The notes beneath the pieces were generated by a model. That model did not search any database, had not been told where the DNA came from, and saw only the letters and a program-made list of their open reading frames with translations. Shown in pieces: positions 37,801 to 45,725 of a stretch of DNA of 64,000 nucleotides; position 1 is the stretch's first letter; each line of letters starts with the position of its first letter. The stretch is from G020354785 sp964461435 (GTDB taxonomy: Bacteria > Bacteroidota > Bacteroidia > Bacteroidales > UBA10428). A program made the translations under genes and the position numbers. The stretch spans positions 32,598 through 96,597 of the forward strand of contig CAYWUI010000007.1 of the NCBI GenBank assembly GCA_964461435.1, given 5' to 3'.

Positions 37801-38008
37801 TCCTGAAAAGCTGCTGGACAAACTGCCGATAGAGACTATACAGCTTAGCGTAATAGGAAGAAACCTGTTATTGTGGACACCAAAAGACCAGTATTATATT
37901 GATCCCGAACTTACAACATTCGGAAATGATCTGGAGGCTGACTTCGGAGAATATGGCGCACAGCCATCGGTAAGAAGCGTAACTTTCAGCCTCATTCTTA
38001 CTTTATAA
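34823..38008 (+). CDS. SusC/RagA-family TonB-dependent transporter (locus 2)
   Basis: A 1061-residue transporter. The signal peptide ends near LFSQ. A carboxypeptidase-regulatory-like domain (residues about 25-105, ISGRVISSEDSLGLPGVTVI), a TonB-box-like NEVVVTALG, the plug (NSLQGKVAGVNVSSASGAPG, QPLFVIDGVP, GASGAALYGSRAANGVIIIT) and the beta barrel follow. The sequence is closely related in plan to the locus 1 SusC, including the LGYSATSV and GLPGVT regions, so the two loci may stem from a duplication. It is followed at 28 bases by a SusD gene. Confidence 0.95.
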   Translation: MNKLFVCICILLFLPAQILFSQTRNISGRVISSEDSLGLPGVTVIVKGADIGTITNIEGMYSLDIPAESDSLVFSFIGMQSLVKDVQGKNIINVTLRPKLYEVNEVVVTALGIKRASKALGYSATSVSSKDLTGGRDRSMLNSLQGKVAGVNVSSASGAPGASSRILLRGISTLGGSNQPLFVIDGVPVNNSYTGSTSINGGTDFGNKINDLNPDDIENISILKGASGAALYGSRAANGVIIITTKKGEQLKGKKKSEITVSGSVRFEEPLRTIKYQNEFGQGIYGDAVNYENMSWGPAFDNKLHYWGYEVDNTLRVKPYVGLPNNVREFFDTGENYNNSISISGGNEQTTYYISYSNVMHDGIFPTNSDSYNRHTLSARGTHITSSRLSSSFSINYIKKNNKSVPTGQGENSVYNQVMQTPRDISLLELEDIDSKWNNLDNYYSLYTVNPYFILKKNGNTNNEDRVYGSVDLDYRIAEPLSLKLRLGGDVSNEQLKQWRAIIEPGGNNEFSAVFEPGSVSEGSSYVMQLNSDLILNYNKEFGNFSIDAIIGHNLNHRTVKSISASVNDLTIPDFFQLKNSSETPFASESYVKRRLVGVFSSLDLSYKSILFVTMTARNDWSSTLPLKNNSFFYPGISASLIFTELFPSIRKHFPYGKLRAAFTRVGNDAPVYSIHSVFVTGGHSDGYGYLRYPLPNGVNSYEVSNLIGNEELKPELTTEFEAGTDLRFFNNRLGIDVSYYDKNTTNLIWPAPLPSSSGYTYKTVNLGKMTNKGVEALLNLTPVQRNRFQWDISFNYTKNNNKLVELTEGLDRIEITGISVEGGQQINFVAKPGRTVGIFEGREVKRDDQGRIVVDNTGLPVAADSLVEYGDREYNFIAGINTKLSWRGLSISGTVDIRQGGIMYSRTKEISVWAGTVPLTLYNMREPFIIPNSVYETGRDENDEPVYAENNIPIDAVHIVDYWGNGGTELDGNALIDKSYIKLREVILSYSVPEKLLDKLPIETIQLSVIGRNLLLWTPKDQYYIDPELTTFGNDLEADFGEYGAQPSVRSVTFSLILTL

Positions 38009-38036
38009 TTGTTACCGGTATTGTTAATAGAATAAT

Positions 38037-39557
38037 ATGAGAATTCATACTAAAATACAAAATACAGTCCTTTTACTTGTCGCTTTACTCCTCTTAGTGT
38101 CGTGTGAGGACTGGCTTGATATTAACAAGGATCCCAATAATCCCGATGAAGCTAATGAAGAGCTGACCCTGGCAGCAGGAATATCATCCCTCGCCTATGT
38201 ATATGGAGGCAAATACCAGGTTCTTGGAGCACTATGGTCACAGCACTGGACCCAGTCCCTGGGTGCATCTCAATATTCGGGACTGGATTCATACGATATA
38301 AACAGCAGCACCTTTGATAACAGGCAGTTTGGTGAACTTTATTCGGGAGCACTTATGAATCTCGAGTACGTCAAAAACCTGGCCCGTCAAAACGGCAACT
38401 GGAACTATTACCTCGTGGCTACGGTACTTCAGGCATACACTTACCAGCTTCTTGTAGATCTGTACGATCAGGTACCATTCTCCGAAGCTCTGAAAGGAGA
38501 TGAAGGGCTCACGGCCCCCCACTATGAAAACGGACAGGATATTTACGACAGCCTTATTGCCAGGATTGACTTTGCCCTGGCCAGGGATTTTGACAGCGAT
38601 GAACTGGAGGAAATAGGAGCCGACGATATACTGTTCGAAGGTGATATGGGCAAATGGGAAGAATTTGCCAATACCCTTAAGCTTAAAATATATCTGAGGC
38701 AGCTATATGCAAGGCCTGAAACAGCAAGGGCAGGTATTGAAGCACTTTACGACGATCCTGATGTAAAATTTCTGACCACTGGCGCTGCAATGACCCAGTT
38801 TACCAATGAAACAGGCCGCAGAAATCCGTTGTACGAAACAGAAATAATGTTTCTTGGAAATAACCCGAACCTGGTACTCAGTGAAACATTGCTGAGTTTT
38901 ATGAATGAAAAGGGTGACCTGGAGAGGCTTGATGCACTGTTCGACTTCCCCGAAAACGGAGGGGGACATAAAGGCCTGGTCCAGGGAAATTACAACGATC
39001 CTGATGAACCGACAGGTACTAACAGCTCAAGCTACTCCAAGCCCTGGTTTTCTCCCTATGACCCGGTATACCTGATGTCTTCATCAGAAGCATATCTTCT
39101 GCAGGCTGAGGCTATAATAAGGTATAATGTTAAACCTTATGCCGATGCAAAAGAATTGTACGAAAATGCAATAGATGCTTCTTTTCAAAGACTGGGCTTA
39201 TTGAACGGTGATGAGTACTACAGCCCCGGTGACGAATATGAGTTCCCTGCCGAAGGAAGCCCCCTGGAAACATTTATTGAGTCGATCATTGTACAGAAGT
39301 GGCTCGCCCTGGCAAACATCCAGAGCCTTGAAACCTTTTTCGAACATAACAGGACACACTATCCGAAAGATAGTCCGGTCCCTGCGGACGACGGTGACTA
39401 TGTACCCGGTGAATTTACAGTATCTGTCAACAATGTAACAAGCGGCCGCTTTCCAAAAAGACTGATTTTCCCCGAATCTGAATATTCGGGAAATCCGAAT
39501 ACCCCGCCAAAAAAGGAAGTATATGAAAAAGTATGGTGGGATAAAAAAACTGATTAA
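38037..39557 (+). CDS. SusD-like_2 nutrient-binding lipoprotein (locus 2)
   Basis: A 506-residue lipoprotein with LLVSCEDWLDINKDPNNPDE at the start (Cys23). The CEDWLDIN motif and the LQAYTYQLLVDLYDQVPFSEA and WEEFANTLKLKIYLRQ repeat helices mark the SusD-like_2 family. It should be the surface lid of the preceding SusC. The C-terminal half contains the usual family pattern SSSEAYLLQAEAI and ESIIVQKWLAL. Confidence 0.92.
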   Translation: MRIHTKIQNTVLLLVALLLLVSCEDWLDINKDPNNPDEANEELTLAAGISSLAYVYGGKYQVLGALWSQHWTQSLGASQYSGLDSYDINSSTFDNRQFGELYSGALMNLEYVKNLARQNGNWNYYLVATVLQAYTYQLLVDLYDQVPFSEALKGDEGLTAPHYENGQDIYDSLIARIDFALARDFDSDELEEIGADDILFEGDMGKWEEFANTLKLKIYLRQLYARPETARAGIEALYDDPDVKFLTTGAAMTQFTNETGRRNPLYETEIMFLGNNPNLVLSETLLSFMNEKGDLERLDALFDFPENGGGHKGLVQGNYNDPDEPTGTNSSSYSKPWFSPYDPVYLMSSSEAYLLQAEAIIRYNVKPYADAKELYENAIDASFQRLGLLNGDEYYSPGDEYEFPAEGSPLETFIESIIVQKWLALANIQSLETFFEHNRTHYPKDSPVPADDGDYVPGEFTVSVNNVTSGRFPKRLIFPESEYSGNPNTPPKKEVYEKVWWDKKTD

Positions 39558-39571
39558 AAAGATGAATATTT

Positions 39572-40231
39572 ATGAGACTTAGTATCTGTATATGTTTGCT
39601 TATTACTGCAGTATTCCTGTTTTACAGTTGCGACAAATGGGACGAGACAGCCGACATTTCACATGAATCTTTCCTGCCGGAATTTAATATGACCGGCGGA
39701 GAATATATATCTTTTATTAAAAGCGATAGCGGCGAATTTAAAGATCCGGGAGTTGAAGTCATGGTGCAGGGTAAAAAAGTAAACTGTTATTATTTGTATA
39801 TTCCCGATATAGACCTTAGCACACCAGGGGTGTATATAATTTCTTACTATGCTGAGAATAATGAAGGATTTTCCAGAACGGCCGAAAGGATAGTTGCTGT
39901 CACGTATGAAGACATAAGTGATAATGACTTGTCCGGTACCTATGAAGGAACACTGTGGGAGCCGCTCGTTACATCAAAAGTCAGGAAAATAAATGACAAG
40001 GGATTTTACAAGTGTGAAGAGGTGCTTGGCTTCCCCGGCTACTCAATGCCCGGAAAATTTGTTGACCTCGGGGATAACACCCTCATCCTTCTGCCTGGCG
40101 AAGGCTATTTCGGAAATTATGATGTTTCCGAAGGCAGCTATTCGGGACGTAATCTTTCATGGACAATTATTTTCCTGGATCCACCCAATACAGGAATAGA
40201 AATACCTGTTACCTGGAGAAAAATAGAATAA
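39572..40231 (+). CDS. Surface lipoprotein with BT_2262-like plan (locus 2)
   Basis: A 219-residue lipoprotein (signal FLFYSC, Cys20, then DKWDE). Residues about 30-110 look like a bacterial Ig domain (PEFNMTGGEYISF, STPGVYIISYYAENNEG, RIVAVTYE), and the rest like a small beta-barrel domain with a GTYEGTLWE start. This Ig-plus-barrel plan resembles BT_2262-type lipoproteins often found downstream of SusD-like_2 genes. Probably a surface-exposed substrate-binding accessory. Family assignment is by architecture only. Confidence 0.65.
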   Translation: MRLSICICLLITAVFLFYSCDKWDETADISHESFLPEFNMTGGEYISFIKSDSGEFKDPGVEVMVQGKKVNCYYLYIPDIDLSTPGVYIISYYAENNEGFSRTAERIVAVTYEDISDNDLSGTYEGTLWEPLVTSKVRKINDKGFYKCEEVLGFPGYSMPGKFVDLGDNTLILLPGEGYFGNYDVSEGSYSGRNLSWTIIFLDPPNTGIEIPVTWRKIE

Positions 40232-40277
40232 AACTGGTAAGATGAAAAATTGTGCAACTAAATGCCATCAAAATAAA

Positions 40278-40826
40278 ATGAAACCAAGAAATATCAAAGG
40301 TCTGCTATTATCTTCCCTGTTTGTAATGACTATGGTATTAAGTTTCAGCTCATGTGAAGATGACAGTTATACAATTGAATACCAGGATGGCTATCCGGAT
40401 AAACTGGCCGGGAACTGGAGAGCAATTGAGTTTCAGAATGCAACAGTAGTAAATGACAGGATAACTGATGCTGATGATGTTTCAGATTATTTTGATCTTG
40501 TTACAGCTTTGGACCCGAACAGTGAAGATAGCCTGGTAATAAATAATATCTATGACTCAAATATAAGGATCAAGGTTTATTATGAAGATAATTCATTTGG
40601 TGTAACAAAAGGGAGGCAGCTTGAAGTTATAAATCGCGGACAATATGATATTTATTATGTTTCGGTAAATGGCAAATATATAATCGACGAAGATTACGGG
40701 GATTATCTTGCTATGCATATCGGACTCTATGATAAATATTCGTCATTATTCGATACTATGTATGTGGTGGCATTCAGAAAAACAGGATTTGAAGATGTTG
40801 ATTATGAAAGCCTCTTATCTTACTAA
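40278..40826 (+). CDS. Small lipoprotein, lipid-binding-like (locus 2)
   Basis: About 182 residues from the ATG at 40278; an upstream ATG at 40242 would add a cysteine-containing leader that is not signal-like. The lipoprotein signal is VLSFSSCEDD, with three acidic residues soon after the Cys, the surface-export type. The mature part (LAGNWRAIEFQNATVV, then LAMHIGLYDKYSSLFDTMYVVAFRKT) resembles the lipocalin-like lipid-binding family found in Bacteroidota operons of this kind. Ligand unknown. It lies between the BT_2262-like gene and the Asp-box protein gene, with spacers of 46 and 19 bases. Confidence 0.6.
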   Translation: MKPRNIKGLLLSSLFVMTMVLSFSSCEDDSYTIEYQDGYPDKLAGNWRAIEFQNATVVNDRITDADDVSDYFDLVTALDPNSEDSLVINNIYDSNIRIKVYYEDNSFGVTKGRQLEVINRGQYDIYYVSVNGKYIIDEDYGDYLAMHIGLYDKYSSLFDTMYVVAFRKTGFEDVDYESLLSY

Positions 40827-40845
40827 AATATAAAACTCGTGCCAC

Positions 40846-43800
40846 ATGAAAAAGTTAAAATATAAATTATTGATATTCATAGTATTACCTGCAGGGATCA
40901 TATGCGGGGCAATTAAACTGGCCATATATAATTCACGAAAATATATCAGTACCAAGGAACTGGGGTTTGACAAGCCGGGAGAGTTCTTTAAATATTACAG
41001 GGATATAACAACGCCCTTTGGCAAAAATGAATCGGGTTATTCAACCAGTTACAGGTTTGATGAATTCAATAAAGCTAAAAGAAGATCAAAAAAATCTAAA
41101 AGCACACAGGACAAATATCCGTGGGTTCAGCGCGGACCAGGAAATGTCGGGGGAAGAACGAGGGGATTAATTGTTGATCCCGATGATGCCACATATCAAA
41201 CATGGTATGGCGGTTCGGCAAGCGGAGGTATATGGAAAACCGTTAATGCAGGAGCTACATGGATTAACCTCACAGAGGATTTCCCCAACCTGGCAACATC
41301 TACCATTACAATGGCAGGATCAAATCATAACGTTATATATGCAGGGACAGGTGAGGGTTTTGCTGGATGGGGCATGGTTACAGGTAATGGAATATTCAAA
41401 AGTACCGACCGCGGAAATTCATGGGTGCACCTTAGCTCAACAACCTCAAATAAAGACTTTCAATATGTTAATAAGATCCTGGTCGACCCCGGTGATGAAA
41501 ATATAGTAATAGCAGGGACCAATACCGGAATTTTTAAATCCTCTGACGGCGGGCAAACGTGGGTCGAAGTATACAAAGAAGGTTATTCCGTGCAGGACCT
41601 CGTGGCTGACCCTTCCGACTTTAACATTTTATATGCCGGCGCCAACTCGCTGGGGATATTGAAATCAGAAGATGCAGGTGATACATGGTTTCACTCCTAT
41701 GATGGCATAGGTGAAGGTGACAGGTTTCAGCTGGCAATATCAAGGGCAAATCCGAATAAGATTTATACCTGTGTCGAAGCTTTTGATCCTGAACAGGTGG
41801 GTACAGGCATTTACAAAACTCATATTTACATGTCAGTGGACAAAGGTCATAGCTGGAGCCGGTATATCTGCCCTTATAATTTCCTGGGAGAACAGGGATG
41901 GTTTAATAACATAATTAAAGTCCATCCTTTTAATGACAATATAGTATATGTTGGTGGTGTCAACCTGGGTAAGATCCAGATTAAAAGCGGTTTAAGCACA
42001 AGTGAACCGCAGGTTATACGGGTTGACACATTTGGAACAGCCGGTTATATGAGCTTTGCGCATTTCGGGGGTGACTATTTTGACGGTGGTATGGCTACCG
42101 GTGATAAAGAAGACGGAAAGGAGATCCTTTCAAGCGATTGGGTATCAGTAGAAATCAGGTTCGGACCGGGAAAATCACAAAAAGCACACAGGTTTACCGT
42201 TCCTGAAGGTGAAGGAGCAGGAGTCCCTTATGAAGACTATTCATACAAAGATTATATTGAGGTACCTTTTGAAGTCTGGGATACCGATAATAATAAGCAG
42301 CTTATGGTATCATTCAGGGACCAGGAAAGAGACGGGGAGTTCAATCTTATTGAAAGAGATGCTGATGATGATATATCGGGCCGTGAATATATATTTGTAA
42401 ATGCAGTCGACTATAATGCAACCACCCCTAGCCCGAAAATTGCCCTGGATGGCGGACATACATATAAACAGCTGTATTTCTTCTGGCCTTATCTGCCGAC
42501 AGATTCAACATGGAATCAGGGAGCCTTGCCTGAGTCAGAAATAAGAATACAGTACGGGACTTTCTCCCTGGCTAATGACGAAAGCACAGTAACGGTACTG
42601 GCAGATGACCGCAAAAACAGCAATCTCCATGTTGACCATCATGAGATGATAATGATGATAACTGATGAAGATAATGAAGATTTTACAATACTTGAGGCAA
42701 ATGACGGCGGATTAGGTATATCATACGATGAAGGTAAGACATGGGAACAAATAAAAAACGGATATATTACCACCCAGTTTTATGGAGTTGCAAAAAAGCC
42801 CGGCGCCCATGAATACATCGGGGGCATGCAGGACAACGGGACATGGCAGTCCCCGCGAGGCATCACCGCCACATCAGCTTCAGAATATGATGATAAAATA
42901 GGAGGCGACGGTTTTGAAGCATTATGGCACCCCCTGTATCCCCATAGAATCATAGGGAGCTCATATTACAACAGATTTTATGTCAGCAATGACGGTGGAG
43001 AAACATGGAAAAGAGCCTATAACGGCATCAATGAGGATGGCCCTTTCATTTCCAGGCTGTCAAACTCTGGAACCAGGCCCGACGTTTTATTTGCTGTTGG
43101 CAGCAAAGGGGTATACAGGCATAACAATTTCGGAATGGGGAGGTATGACTGGGAACTGGTAAAGATAAAAAAGGGATGGACTATAAATGATGCCGTATCA
43201 AGTGCGCACAATGTTAAAGTCTCCCTTGCTGCCGATACAATAGTCTGGGCAGGATGCGGTATGTATGCTGACCCTGACCTTCATATCTTTGTATCAACAG
43301 ACGGGGGTGACAGTTATGATTCCGTTCCCAACTATAAAGATAAAGAGCTGGGATTTATCTCCGGCATTGCTACACATCCTGTTGATGCACAGACAGCCTA
43401 CATATTATTCTCATACCAGGATAAACCCAAAATACTGAGGACTACCAACCTGGGTGAGGACTGGGAAGACATCAGCGGTTTCGGGGATAAAGACTCAAGT
43501 GACAATGGGTTTCCCGATGTTATGGTTTATTCCCTGCTGGTAATGCCTTACAATACAAATATAATATGGGCAGGAACAGAAATCGGGTTATTCGAATCTG
43601 TCGACAATGGTGAAACATGGTATTATGCGGATAACGGACTGCCGGCTGTCTCGATATGGCAGATGTTTATCCAGGATAATAACATTATAGTTGCAACACA
43701 TGGCAGGGGTATATGGTCACTTGACCTTAATACGGTCGATATTAAAGATAAATTGGCTGTTGATACCGATCTTAATCTTAAAGTTTATCCCAATCCCTGT

Positions 43801-44022
43801 GATGGCACATTTTACATCAATATCGAAAATGATTATTCAGGTGAACTGCAATTTGAATTGTTTGATATCTATGGGCGCCAGGTAGCTAACTTTAAGAGCA
43901 TCAAATCAACTGAACATTATAAGTACACATTTAAAGCCGGTAATGTTAAAACCGGCACCTATATGCTCCATGCAGCTATGGGCAACAAGACATTGACAAG
44001 AAAAATAATTATTATTAAATAG
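40846..44022 (+). CDS. Asp-box (BNR/VPS10-like) propeller protein with T9SS sorting domain
   Basis: A 1058-residue protein. The N-terminal hydrophobic segment (residues about 8-27) serves as a signal or anchor. At least nine Asp-box motifs are visible (SVNAGATW-type NAGATW, STDRGNSW, SSDGGQTW, SEDAGDTW, SVDKGHSW, SYDEGKTW, SNDGGETW, STDGGDSY, SVDNGETW), consistent with a sortilin-type propeller. A region of about 160 residues without Asp boxes (about 425-590) interrupts the propeller. The end is a T9SS C-terminal domain (VYPNPCDGTFYINI, KTGTYMLHAA). Known relatives with this fold are glycosidases, VPS10 receptors and heme or peptide binders; activity cannot be given here. The last gene of susCD locus 2. 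Confidence 0.85.
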   Translation: MKKLKYKLLIFIVLPAGIICGAIKLAIYNSRKYISTKELGFDKPGEFFKYYRDITTPFGKNESGYSTSYRFDEFNKAKRRSKKSKSTQDKYPWVQRGPGNVGGRTRGLIVDPDDATYQTWYGGSASGGIWKTVNAGATWINLTEDFPNLATSTITMAGSNHNVIYAGTGEGFAGWGMVTGNGIFKSTDRGNSWVHLSSTTSNKDFQYVNKILVDPGDENIVIAGTNTGIFKSSDGGQTWVEVYKEGYSVQDLVADPSDFNILYAGANSLGILKSEDAGDTWFHSYDGIGEGDRFQLAISRANPNKIYTCVEAFDPEQVGTGIYKTHIYMSVDKGHSWSRYICPYNFLGEQGWFNNIIKVHPFNDNIVYVGGVNLGKIQIKSGLSTSEPQVIRVDTFGTAGYMSFAHFGGDYFDGGMATGDKEDGKEILSSDWVSVEIRFGPGKSQKAHRFTVPEGEGAGVPYEDYSYKDYIEVPFEVWDTDNNKQLMVSFRDQERDGEFNLIERDADDDISGREYIFVNAVDYNATTPSPKIALDGGHTYKQLYFFWPYLPTDSTWNQGALPESEIRIQYGTFSLANDESTVTVLADDRKNSNLHVDHHEMIMMITDEDNEDFTILEANDGGLGISYDEGKTWEQIKNGYITTQFYGVAKKPGAHEYIGGMQDNGTWQSPRGITATSASEYDDKIGGDGFEALWHPLYPHRIIGSSYYNRFYVSNDGGETWKRAYNGINEDGPFISRLSNSGTRPDVLFAVGSKGVYRHNNFGMGRYDWELVKIKKGWTINDAVSSAHNVKVSLAADTIVWAGCGMYADPDLHIFVSTDGGDSYDSVPNYKDKELGFISGIATHPVDAQTAYILFSYQDKPKILRTTNLGEDWEDISGFGDKDSSDNGFPDVMVYSLLVMPYNTNIIWAGTEIGLFESVDNGETWYYADNGLPAVSIWQMFIQDNNIIVATHGRGIWSLDLNTVDIKDKLAVDTDLNLKVYPNPCDGTFYINIENDYSGELQFELFDIYGRQVANFKSIKSTEHYKYTFKAGNVKTGTYMLHAAMGNKTLTRKIIIIK

Positions 44023-44081
44023 ACAGGCAGGCAGCTCAGACATCAATCGCCAGGCCGGCTGCACAGGATATTAAGTATTTG

Positions 44082-44098
44082 TTATCAGATCCTGATAA
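44082..44098. promoter_or_regulatory. Palindrome upstream of cysC
   Basis: TTATCAG-ATC-CTGATAA, perfect seven-base arms. It lies just upstream of the expected -33 position of the candidate cysC promoter. It could be an operator or a weak terminator of the gene before it. Confidence 0.35.
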
Positions 44099-44124
44099 TA
44101 ATCCTCCTTTTACCACTAAATTAT

Positions 44125-44132
44125 TATATTTG
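44125..44132 (+). promoter_or_regulatory. Candidate -7 promoter box for cysCDN
   Basis: TATATTTG matches TAnnTTTG and is 24 bases before the chosen cysC ATG at 44157. Transcription would start after the alternative upstream ATG at 44079, supporting the shorter protein. Confidence 0.5.
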
Positions 44133-44156
44133 CAACTCCTAATAACTCACAACAGA

Positions 44157-44774
44157 ATGGTAAATGGGTTGATAAAACATGAGTATTTACCCGAATATAA
44201 CTGGTTTTTAATGAGAAAGGACAAGGAAAGTCTTTTAAATCAACATGCCAAAGTGATCTGGATGTCGGGCTTGTCAGGAGCCGGCAAAACGACTGTAGCC
44301 AGAGGGCTGGAAAAGGAATTATTAAAAAGAGGTTATTTGTCACAGGTAATAGATGGTGATGACCTGCGTGCCGGTTTAAATAAGAACCTGGGCTTCTCAA
44401 ATAAGGACAGGAAAGAGAACCTTAGAAGAATAGCGGAAATTTCGAAGCTTTTTATAAATTGCGGCGTTATTGCCATAAATTCTTTTATCAGTCCGACTGA
44501 TGAAGTTCGCAGAATGGCAAAGTCTATTGTAGGAGAAGACTATTATGTTGAAGTATTTATCAGTGCCCCGATAGAAGTCTGTGAAAAAAGAGATAATAAG
44601 GGATTATACAGGAAAGCAAGACAGGGATTAATAAAGAACTTCACTGGTATAGATTCTCCTTTTGAGCCTCCCCGGAACGCTGATATTGAGATAAGAACCG
44701 ATGAGTTAACAATAAGGGAGAGTATTGATAAATTACTAAATTATATATTACCACGTGTCGAATATAAAAAATAA
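44157..44774 (+). CDS. cysC: Adenylylsulfate kinase
   Basis: A 205-residue enzyme that phosphorylates APS to PAPS. Walker A GLSGAGKT is at residues 38-45, DGDDLRAGLNKNLGFS is the APS-binding region, and ISPTDEVRRMAK and KRDNKGLYRKAR follow. The frame is open from an ATG at 44079, but a promoter box at 44125-44132 and family length favour 44157. It is followed after three bases by cysD, so cysC-cysD-cysN form one unit. PAPS can feed assimilation or sulfotransferases; no PAPS reductase or sulfite reductase gene is seen here. Confidence 0.93.
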   Translation: MVNGLIKHEYLPEYNWFLMRKDKESLLNQHAKVIWMSGLSGAGKTTVARGLEKELLKRGYLSQVIDGDDLRAGLNKNLGFSNKDRKENLRRIAEISKLFINCGVIAINSFISPTDEVRRMAKSIVGEDYYVEVFISAPIEVCEKRDNKGLYRKARQGLIKNFTGIDSPFEPPRNADIEIRTDELTIRESIDKLLNYILPRVEYKK

Positions 44775-44777
44775 AAT

Positions 44778-45683
44778 ATGAACGGATATAATATAAATCA
44801 CTTGCGAGAATTAGAATCAGAATCAATTTATGTTATACGTGAGGTAGCTTCGCAGTTTGAGCGTCCTGTTCTTCTATTTTCGGGAGGTAAAGACTCAATA
44901 GTCATGTACCATCTGGCCAGAAAAGCTTTCTGGCCGGCTAAAGTGCCCTTCCCCTTACTTCATATCGATACCGGGCATAATTTTCCTGAGACTCTTGAAT
45001 TCAGGGATAAGTTGATGAAAAAGACAGGGGGAAAATGTATTGTCAGGCTGGTACAGGATACGATTGACCAGGGTAAAGTAGTTGAAGAGACAGGCTATAA
45101 TGCCAGCAGGAATGTTTTGCAGACAGTGACATTGCTTGATGCCGTGGAAGAGCTTAAAATTGACGCTGCACTGGGTGGCGGACGAAGAGATGAAGAAAAA
45201 GCAAGAGCCAAAGAAAGGTTTTTCTCCCACAGGGATGAATTCGGGCAGTGGGACCCGAAAAATCAGAGACCTGAATTATGGAACATCTTTAACGGACAAA
45301 AAAGAATGGGTGAACATTTCAGGGTTTTTCCATTGAGTAACTGGACAGAAATGGATATTTGGCAATATATCTATATGGATGATGTTGAAATACCAAGTTT
45401 GTATTTTACTCACAAGCGGGAAGTTTTTTACCGCGACGGTGTATGGCTGGCCAGTGCGCCCTTCATGAAACTTAAAGATAAGGAAAAGCCAGAGATCAGA
45501 GATGTCAGATGCAGGACGATAGGTGATATAACATGCACAGGTCTTACATTATCCAGGGCCAATTCACTGGAAGATATTATTAAGGAAGTGGCGGCTACCC
45601 GCATTACTGAAAGAGGCGGAAGGTATGATGACAAGAGATCTGATGCAGCAATGGAAGACAGGAAGAAAGAAGGCTATTTTTAA
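44778..45683 (+). CDS. cysD: Sulfate adenylyltransferase subunit 2
   Basis: A 301-residue ATP-PP loop enzyme that forms APS from ATP and sulfate. The PP-loop SGGKDSIVM is near residues 35-43, and the LHIDTGHNFPETLEFRD and LGGGRRDEEKARAKERFFS motifs are characteristic of CysD. Length is standard. Works as a heterodimer with CysN, which lies 42 bases downstream. Confidence 0.96.
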   Translation: MNGYNINHLRELESESIYVIREVASQFERPVLLFSGGKDSIVMYHLARKAFWPAKVPFPLLHIDTGHNFPETLEFRDKLMKKTGGKCIVRLVQDTIDQGKVVEETGYNASRNVLQTVTLLDAVEELKIDAALGGGRRDEEKARAKERFFSHRDEFGQWDPKNQRPELWNIFNGQKRMGEHFRVFPLSNWTEMDIWQYIYMDDVEIPSLYFTHKREVFYRDGVWLASAPFMKLKDKEKPEIRDVRCRTIGDITCTGLTLSRANSLEDIIKEVAATRITERGGRYDDKRSDAAMEDRKKEGYF

Positions 45684-45725
45684 TAGGGACAGCGCCCATA
45701 TTTTATAACAAATAAGCAAATTGCA

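Noticed and set aside
23404..44022. Polysaccharide utilisation locus
   Set aside because: SusCD pairs are present, but no glycoside hydrolase, lyase, sulfatase or hybrid two-component regulator was recognised, so a glycan substrate cannot be claimed.
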